From Hymenopellis radicata (Eukaryota; Basidiomycota; Agaricomycetes; Agaricales; Physalacriaceae): a stretch of 12,015 nucleotides of DNA. Both the position numbers and the translations under genes were made by a program. The stretch lies in the NCBI GenBank assembly GCA_015501595.1, contig JADNRX010001258.1:1-12015 (forward strand). The letters run 5' to 3'. The notes under the pieces were generated by a model, which was given only the letters and a program-made list of their open reading frames with translations, had not been told where the DNA came from and ran no database searches. Shown here piece by piece: positions 7,182 to 12,015 of this stretch; the first letter of the stretch is position 1, and every line of letters begins with the position of its first letter.

Positions 7182-9180
7182 ATGAGCGAAATCTCACGGG
7201 CGTCGAAACAGTCGGCACCCTCCCATGTGTCGCGACAGTCGGCACGCTTGCGGCAGGAACTCCCGGCATTCACGAAGGACGACCTGCCGCAGCAGACTCG
7301 GCGACGACAGACTCAGGCAGCTGAGGATGTCCCGCTACCTATGAGCTTGGACGACATCGATGACGCTGGAGGCATTCAGGCATTCCAGCCCCCATCACGT
7401 CAACCGAGCCGGCGCGGTCCCAGTCAGGGCTGCCGCCTACACCAACCCATGCTGTCTTGAGCCCGTCGCGTAGGGTCACACCTATGCGGCAGGTTCGAGG
7501 CGACTACCGCCTTTTACCCGATAGTCGGTTTGACGCTGTAAACACGTCAACTCGACAGTCGGAGGATCCGGGGCGACACGAGCGAGAGCAAGTGTTAGTC
7601 CCCGGGCCGTCGTATCTGATGGAGCAAAAGATGCACCTGCGAACGTTGCCAATTTTGAGGCCAACGTGCGTGAGGGAGGGCGTCGAGTGCTCGAGTTGCC
7701 ACCGCAGGTTAATGCCCGCGTGGAAATGTACGTTGAATCATTTCGCAGCCACGCTGCACGAGGTGATTTGACTAACCCATTTGATCAGACGATGGACGCA
7801 GTTCAACAGAGTCTCGCTCTTCCTCAACAGGAGGAGGAAACTGACTCCCAGTACATGCGCCGCGTCAGGGCTATGGAACGATCGAGGACAGAACAGCCGG
7901 CGGGGATAATTCGCCCGGCGTCGTCGATGTCGACTACTTCACGGTCTTCGGGTCGGACGGCACGCTCTTCTGAGTTGGTGAAGGCGTGGCGTCAGGACGT
8001 GTTTGAACGGGGAGTACTACAGATGATTTATGATGGGCAGATGTTTACGTACAATACAACCAATGTACCGAAACAAGATGTCGTACTGCAAGTAATGGAT
8101 GGTCGTACAATAGCCCATATTCCAGCTAAGCCTGCAATTCAAGTGGACATTCCCAACTTGGATGATGCTAGATGTGCGCCATTCCTTGAGAGGTTTCCAA
8201 CACCTACTTGGGAGCTTGAAGAATGGCTGGGCATGGATGCGCCTGGTCAAGCAACTGCTATCCCGGTTGCAGCTGTAGTCCCAGAGGTACAGGCCACAGA
8301 GAAGGCTGAGGCCATGGTGGATGTTGCACCTGCGACTCCGGTGGTACAGACTCAAAAGGAGTCTGAGACCGTTTGGGAACGCATGAGGAGAGAGAGAAAG
8401 AAGGCAGCGGCAGCGGAGCGTGCAAAATACAGCGACATGCCGCAGCCTGACAATCTGAGAGTGGATGAGGCGCACACGGAGGCGCAAACACTGCTACCAG
8501 AGAAGCCACCAGTGCCACTGTCTGATGTCTTCGGACATCGTGACGTATTCGGACGACGTGGCCTGCTGGTGGAGGACGAGGTCGAGATCCCGGTATTGAA
8601 GGAGGTCAAGACTGAGGTAGTGGAACCGGTCCAGATGCGGATGGCGCGTATTATCGAAGAAACGCCTGCCGTTGTACAGAGGCCGCGTCGCGGGAGTGTT
8701 CACGTACGGGCGAGCCAGGAGACTGTCTCACCCAGGAAGAAGAACACATCGGAGAAGGCGCCAGGACGTCGACCACAAAGGACGGATCCGGCCATGCCTG
8801 TGGGGAATTCGAGACGAGTAAACACTCGGGTTCAGCGCTCACCTACAATAACCCGGCACAAAGCGGCACCGGTACAGACTGCGCCAGCGCGTGCTCTGCC
8901 TACGCCGCCACATCAGCCAGACCCCGATCCGAGTGGCTCTGATAGCGATGGTGATGTCGATAACGGAGATGATGCTGGTCCTGACCCAGGACCAGGTAAT
9001 TCTGGCCGCGACGCGCCTAATCCTGAGGATAACATGCCACCTCCAAGAGATGGTGATGATGATGGAGATGATGGAGATGATGGAGACGATGGTCCGGTGA
9101 TGATGGAAATGGTAGCCGGAATGGCCGCCCTCCAGTCAACCGTTATGCCAAGCGTCTTCGTCGTTCGACATCGGTTATGA
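7182..9180 (+). pseudogene. Retrotransposon N-terminal gag-like region, frameshifted
   Basis: The start at 7182 (MSEISRASKQSAPSH) has a good context (ACGACGATGAG). Three frames together form one disordered, Pro/Ser/Arg-rich protein: frame one to about 7389, frame two through about 7534-7600, then a long frame open from 7534 to 9180. The first shift sits at a five-C run (7389-7393). The last frame includes a short ordered stretch (about 8000-8220: 'WRQDVFERGVLQMIYDGQ', then 'PTPTWELEEWLGM'), a Lys/Arg helix ('WERMRRERKKAAAAERAK', 8371-8424), and an acidic Asp/Gly tail near 8930-9100. No known catalytic domain is seen. Such long N-terminal extensions precede the capsid in mushroom gypsy elements and presumably belong to the same Gag. 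From about 9093 the next frame (GDDGNGSRNGRPPVNRY...) looks more Gag-like than the annotated tail and runs straight into the downstream ORF, so these were probably one protein. Confidence 0.65.
9050..9110 (+). repeat. GAT-rich 9-bp minisatellite encoding an Asp/Gly tract
   Basis: Units of GATGGAGAT recur at 9061, 9070 and 9079, flanked by looser GAT repeats. They encode a run of Asp and Gly in the gag tail. The apparent frame change between the two gag ORFs falls at the 3' edge of this tract (about 9093), consistent with slippage. Confidence 0.7.
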
Positions 9181-11216
9181 ATGAGATCAAGCCGGAGACG
9201 AAAGACGAGTTCATATATGTACCTCCAGTACGTGACACTGGGGTATCAGTATTGGATTCGATCTTCTTCGAAATTGAAGACATGGTCATGGCGCGTCTAT
9301 ACCGCGAGCTGAACGACCGTGATCGCGAACTCGCAAAGATAATAGCACGCAATGTTGATTCAGCACCTAAGTTCACGGGTGTTACGAATGACATTACAGT
9401 GTTTGATAGATGGGCTCGCGACATGATACGCTGGCTGGATCAGACAGGTGCACATGGACCTCCCGTATTGGAGGATACTGGTGCGCCATCTGAGGCTGAT
9501 CTGACACGCATCACGCTGCTAGCTCAAGGCCTGTCTGGGGGTGCATTGGAGCATTACCGGCGGGTCACTAATACATATAAGGCGGCAGCAAACCATGGTA
9601 CATCCTTTATTGAGGTGCTTCACAGTTTGTTTGTGCAGTTTGTTGATGACGATTCACTGCGCTTGACTGCATCGCGCTTTGAGTCCGCTCAATACATGGT
9701 TAGCGGTGGTGCTCGTGCGCTGTTCTACTATATGATCAGCCTGGCAAGCTTAATGCCGTCGCCGCCGGATGTATATCGATTCCATTCGATACTATACAAT
9801 GCGCTGCCACAGTATATTCGCCGACAGATGCGACTTGAGGGCGTCACGCCTGAGCGTACCGCCTCTCTGAACGTGATTATGCAGAGAGCATTAGCACTGG
9901 AACAGAGCCTAAAGTCTGAGCGTAAGGATGCTCTCTCCGGAGTACACCCTCGCGCTCGGATAGTGGCCCAGGAACGACACGCATTGCCAACAACGAAGGT
10001 ACGCGACATCGTTCCAGCACCTACGCCTCGTGAGAGGGTGCCACAGCGTGAGGCGCGGCCGCCTGCACCCGCTGCTCCTAAGCAGAATAACGAGAAGTCA
10101 GGCCGCAGTGCGCCATATCGCGGTGGCAGACAGAATCAGACAACCCAGCACAGTGGGAATCGTGTGGTGCGGGGGTCAACCTCGAAAACATGCTATGCAT
10201 GTGGACGGGAAGGTCATTTCGCGAAGGATACTGTTTGCCCATTATATGGGCTGAATAAGGATCTTCCTACAGAAAAAATGTATCGCATCATGGCTGACGA
10301 TGATGACGAGGATGAGCCTCAAGAGTGGGATGATCCAGAGGAAGCCGATCCTTGGGGTGGATCCCAATTCGATGAGGACGAGGCAGATGATGATGTGGTA
10401 AACACGAATCAAGAGGATCCTGCGGACGCCGGCACATCAGACCAGCCACGAGTCGGGATGATGTGGGCCGGTGACTGGGAGGACGTGCGCGCCTACAGTG
10501 TGCGCGAGACGGAGGAGTCGTACTCAGACAGTGATTGCGAGAGCGTTGCTGAATCGGAGAACGAATATGTTTTGGATTACGGAGAGTTCCTACGGACTAT
10601 GCAGATTGACGAGATGAGAGACACTGATGGAAAGCGGGGTTACGTTCCAACGTTAGACCCTATGTGTTCACAGGTGCCTCGCTCGCTAAAACGTCCTCGT
10701 CGTACAAACCAAGAGAAGCGGTGCTTAGCAGTGTTTCTTGAGGTTAATGGACACAAGGCGTTCACGCTCTGTGATAGTGGATGCACAACTGAGCTTATGA
10801 GCCATGATTTCGCTCACCTAGTCCAGCCAGAGTTGTTTGAGCTCGATGAGCCCATTACAATTCAGCTTGGTACTAAAGGAAGCCGATCGCAAATTATATA
10901 TGGAGCGTTCGCACCCTTCTCATACGACAGTGATAGGATGGCGGTCTCTGGACGCGAATACTTTGATATCGCAAATGTTGATCGTTATGATATTGTTGTC
11001 GGAACATCGTTTATGAGGCGACACAAGATTTCATTGGACTTCGAGTACGATGTAGTCCGTGTGAAGGGCCAGCCCATGCCTACTCTACTAGAAAAGGAAG
11101 AGCTGCATGAGATTGCCCGACGATATTCGGCAAACGTCCAACCGAAGAAGAAGCTGGAGGGTCTAGTCGTCCCGACAAAGCCAAGGCCAGCCGGTCTATT
11201 CCTCGAGAAGACGTGA
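9177..11216 (+). CDS. Gag capsid, zinc knuckle and aspartic protease of gypsy element
   Basis: 679-residue open frame; the ATG at 9177 overlaps the TGA of the previous ORF (ATGA), though coding-like sequence extends upstream in this frame to about 9093. Residues 60-250 form a helical retrotransposon Gag/capsid region ('PKFTGVTNDITVFDRWARD', 'LTRITLLAQGLSGGALEHY', 'LPQYIRRQM'). A basic Arg/Pro/Gln linker (255-335) leads to a CCHC zinc knuckle at C339, C342, H347, C354; the spacing CX2CX4HX6C is two residues longer than the usual CX2CX4HX4C. An acidic block follows (373-408). Retropepsin occupies about 515-640, with catalytic motif D533-S534-G535, flap region near 560-580, and 'DIVVGTSFMRRHKISLDF' (605-622) as the conserved second half. 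Gag packages element RNA and the protease matures the polyprotein in cytoplasmic particles. The frame stops at 11214-11216, before RT; in intact relatives protease and RT are usually in one reading frame, so this stop is probably a lesion. Confidence 0.85.
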   Translation: MNEIKPETKDEFIYVPPVRDTGVSVLDSIFFEIEDMVMARLYRELNDRDRELAKIIARNVDSAPKFTGVTNDITVFDRWARDMIRWLDQTGAHGPPVLEDTGAPSEADLTRITLLAQGLSGGALEHYRRVTNTYKAAANHGTSFIEVLHSLFVQFVDDDSLRLTASRFESAQYMVSGGARALFYYMISLASLMPSPPDVYRFHSILYNALPQYIRRQMRLEGVTPERTASLNVIMQRALALEQSLKSERKDALSGVHPRARIVAQERHALPTTKVRDIVPAPTPRERVPQREARPPAPAAPKQNNEKSGRSAPYRGGRQNQTTQHSGNRVVRGSTSKTCYACGREGHFAKDTVCPLYGLNKDLPTEKMYRIMADDDDEDEPQEWDDPEEADPWGGSQFDEDEADDDVVNTNQEDPADAGTSDQPRVGMMWAGDWEDVRAYSVRETEESYSDSDCESVAESENEYVLDYGEFLRTMQIDEMRDTDGKRGYVPTLDPMCSQVPRSLKRPRRTNQEKRCLAVFLEVNGHKAFTLCDSGCTTELMSHDFAHLVQPELFELDEPITIQLGTKGSRSQIIYGAFAPFSYDSDRMAVSGREYFDIANVDRYDIVVGTSFMRRHKISLDFEYDVVRVKGQPMPTLLEKEELHEIARRYSANVQPKKKLEGLVVPTKPRPAGLFLEKT

Positions 11217-12015
11217 AGTCAGATATCAAGGGCAAGGCCAGGGCTTCTGCTGAGGGGAGCGTTACGCTCACCTGAAGAAGAAGCCAAGGGATTGACAGTC
11301 CCCGCCTCGGGTATTCAACCAAGGTCGAGAAGTTCGCACGACTCCGCTTTGGATGCACGTCGAGGAAGCCAAGAAGGGTAAATCGAACGAATCTGCATCT
11401 GCGGGTCTCAGTCGACACTTGCCGGTTTTGCTGGGTCCTGAGGATGGGATAACGATTGAGGATATTGAGGATATTGCGAGTCGGGCGATGGCGATGGACA
11501 TCACCGATCCGCAAACGAAAATCTATTTGAACGAGATTGATGAGCTGCTGCGTGAGCTGGAACTGCCTCGTTACTCACGTGCTGATGTGCATGTTGGTGA
11601 CGAAACAGCGAAACACCCTCAGGCGGAATCCATTGATGATATACCTTGTCTGAGCTTGGAGGAGTCCCTTCAAGCAACGGCGGGGCTGTTCCAGATGCGA
11701 ACGAGAAAAGACAGTGGCCAGGAGTTGACTGAAGATGATATTCCTAGTTGCGTCAGCAATGGATGGAGTGCTGCGCAGATATACTTGCCGGTCCTCTAGA
11801 GAAATTGCCGCCGTTGAGAGAGGGTGAATCACACGATTCCTCTAATCGACGAGACAAAGAAGTACCAGTACTACACGCCCAAATGCCCCGACTCGATGAA
11901 GCCACAACTGCTTGAGAAGATCAACCAGTATCAGCGGTCGGGATGGTGGGAACGTCAGACTGCTACACAGGCTGCGCCGATGCTTTGTGTTCCAAAGAAA
12001 GACGGCAGCTTGCGA
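11217..12015 (+). pseudogene. Pol linker and start of reverse transcriptase, partial and frameshifted
   Basis: Continuation of pol after the protease. Bases 11217-11330 have no single clear frame. From about 11335 a frame reads 'RTTPLWMHVEEAKKGK' and an acidic linker with 'LNEIDELLRELELPRY' (to about 11777). Coding sense then moves to the frame beginning GAT at 11778 (DILAGPLEKLPPLRE), a one-base loss, and moves again at the GGG run 11822-11824 (one base gained). From 11824 to the window end the frame is open: 'VNHTIPLIDETKKYQYY' and 'QAAPMLCVPKKDGSLR', the conserved entry and first motif of Ty3/gypsy reverse transcriptase. The catalytic YXDD lies beyond the window. The product would copy element RNA into DNA. 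Multiple shifts within 600 bp suggest decay. Confidence 0.75.

Larger units (their letters stand above)
6703..12015 (+). mobile_element. Ty3/gypsy-type LTR retrotransposon, cut by window edge
   Basis: Element order is LTR, leader, gag-like ORF, capsid, zinc knuckle, aspartic protease, then the start of reverse transcriptase, all on the plus strand; this gag-pro-RT order with an 'HTIPLID' RT entry is the Ty3/gypsy (Metaviridae) pattern in mushroom genomes. RNase H, integrase, any chromodomain and the 3' LTR lie beyond the window, so clade placement is not possible here. Several frame changes (about 7389, 7534-7665, 9093, 11200-11340, 11778, 11823) make this copy non-autonomous if real. It was inserted in or beside F-box gene 3, downstream of the 149-bp TIR element. 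Confidence 0.85.

Noticed and set aside
9177..9180. Programmed -1 frameshift or reinitiation signal as the sole explanation for the gag ORF overlap
   Set aside because: No XXXYYYZ-type slippery heptamer noticed at the overlap, and the downstream frame already reads as Gag about 85 bases earlier, favouring an indel.
1..12015. CRISPR arrays, tRNA or rRNA genes, bacterial-type operons
   Set aside because: No regularly spaced repeats, no tRNA cloverleaf or rRNA segments noticed by eye, and gene structure is eukaryotic.

Overview
The window looks like nuclear DNA of a basidiomycete fungus, most likely an Agaricomycete (mushroom or polypore). The evidence is a cluster of F-box/leucine-rich-repeat-like genes of the type expanded in Agaricomycetes, short GT...AG introns with CTGAC-like branch sites, and a Ty3/gypsy element with the long acidic gag and 'HTIPLID' reverse-transcriptase start seen in mushroom genomes. 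The species cannot be named from sequence alone.

Layout. (1) Bases 1-4318 hold two tandem copies of an F-box gene, at 238-2006 and 2532-4318. Promoter, 5' leader and coding region are all duplicated, so this is a direct segmental duplication with a period of about 2.3 kb. Each copy is broken by one single-base deletion, at a different place (C-run 836-840 in copy 1; about 3503-3506 in copy 2). (2) Bases 4319-5196 are intergenic, with no gene I can support. (3) A third, more distant F-box gene starts at 5197. It appears to have a 57-bp intron directly after its ATG and runs intact to about 6516. There it is entered by a 149-bp element with 26-bp terminal inverted repeats and TA flanks (6518-6666), a MITE-like non-autonomous DNA transposon. 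Only 34-36 bp of F-box-frame sequence follow before the next insertion. (4) From about 6703 to the window end lies a Ty3/gypsy-type LTR retrotransposon: a probable 5' LTR, a leader, an N-terminal gag-like ORF (7182-9180, several frameshifts), gag capsid, zinc knuckle and aspartic protease (9177-11216), then a decayed linker and the first residues of reverse transcriptase (to 12015, cut by the window edge).

No pathway joins these genes. F-box proteins usually act as substrate receptors of SCF ubiquitin ligases; here three neighbouring family members are all interrupted, and mobile elements have stacked up inside the third. The most striking point is the 149-bp TIR element. It carries a consensus 5' splice site (GTAAGT) in its left arm and a CAG acceptor at its right end. 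Splicing between them, or precise excision at TA, would keep the F-box frame open. It is therefore a candidate introner-like element. Several of the apparent frameshifts could instead be assembly errors, and both readings are kept open.
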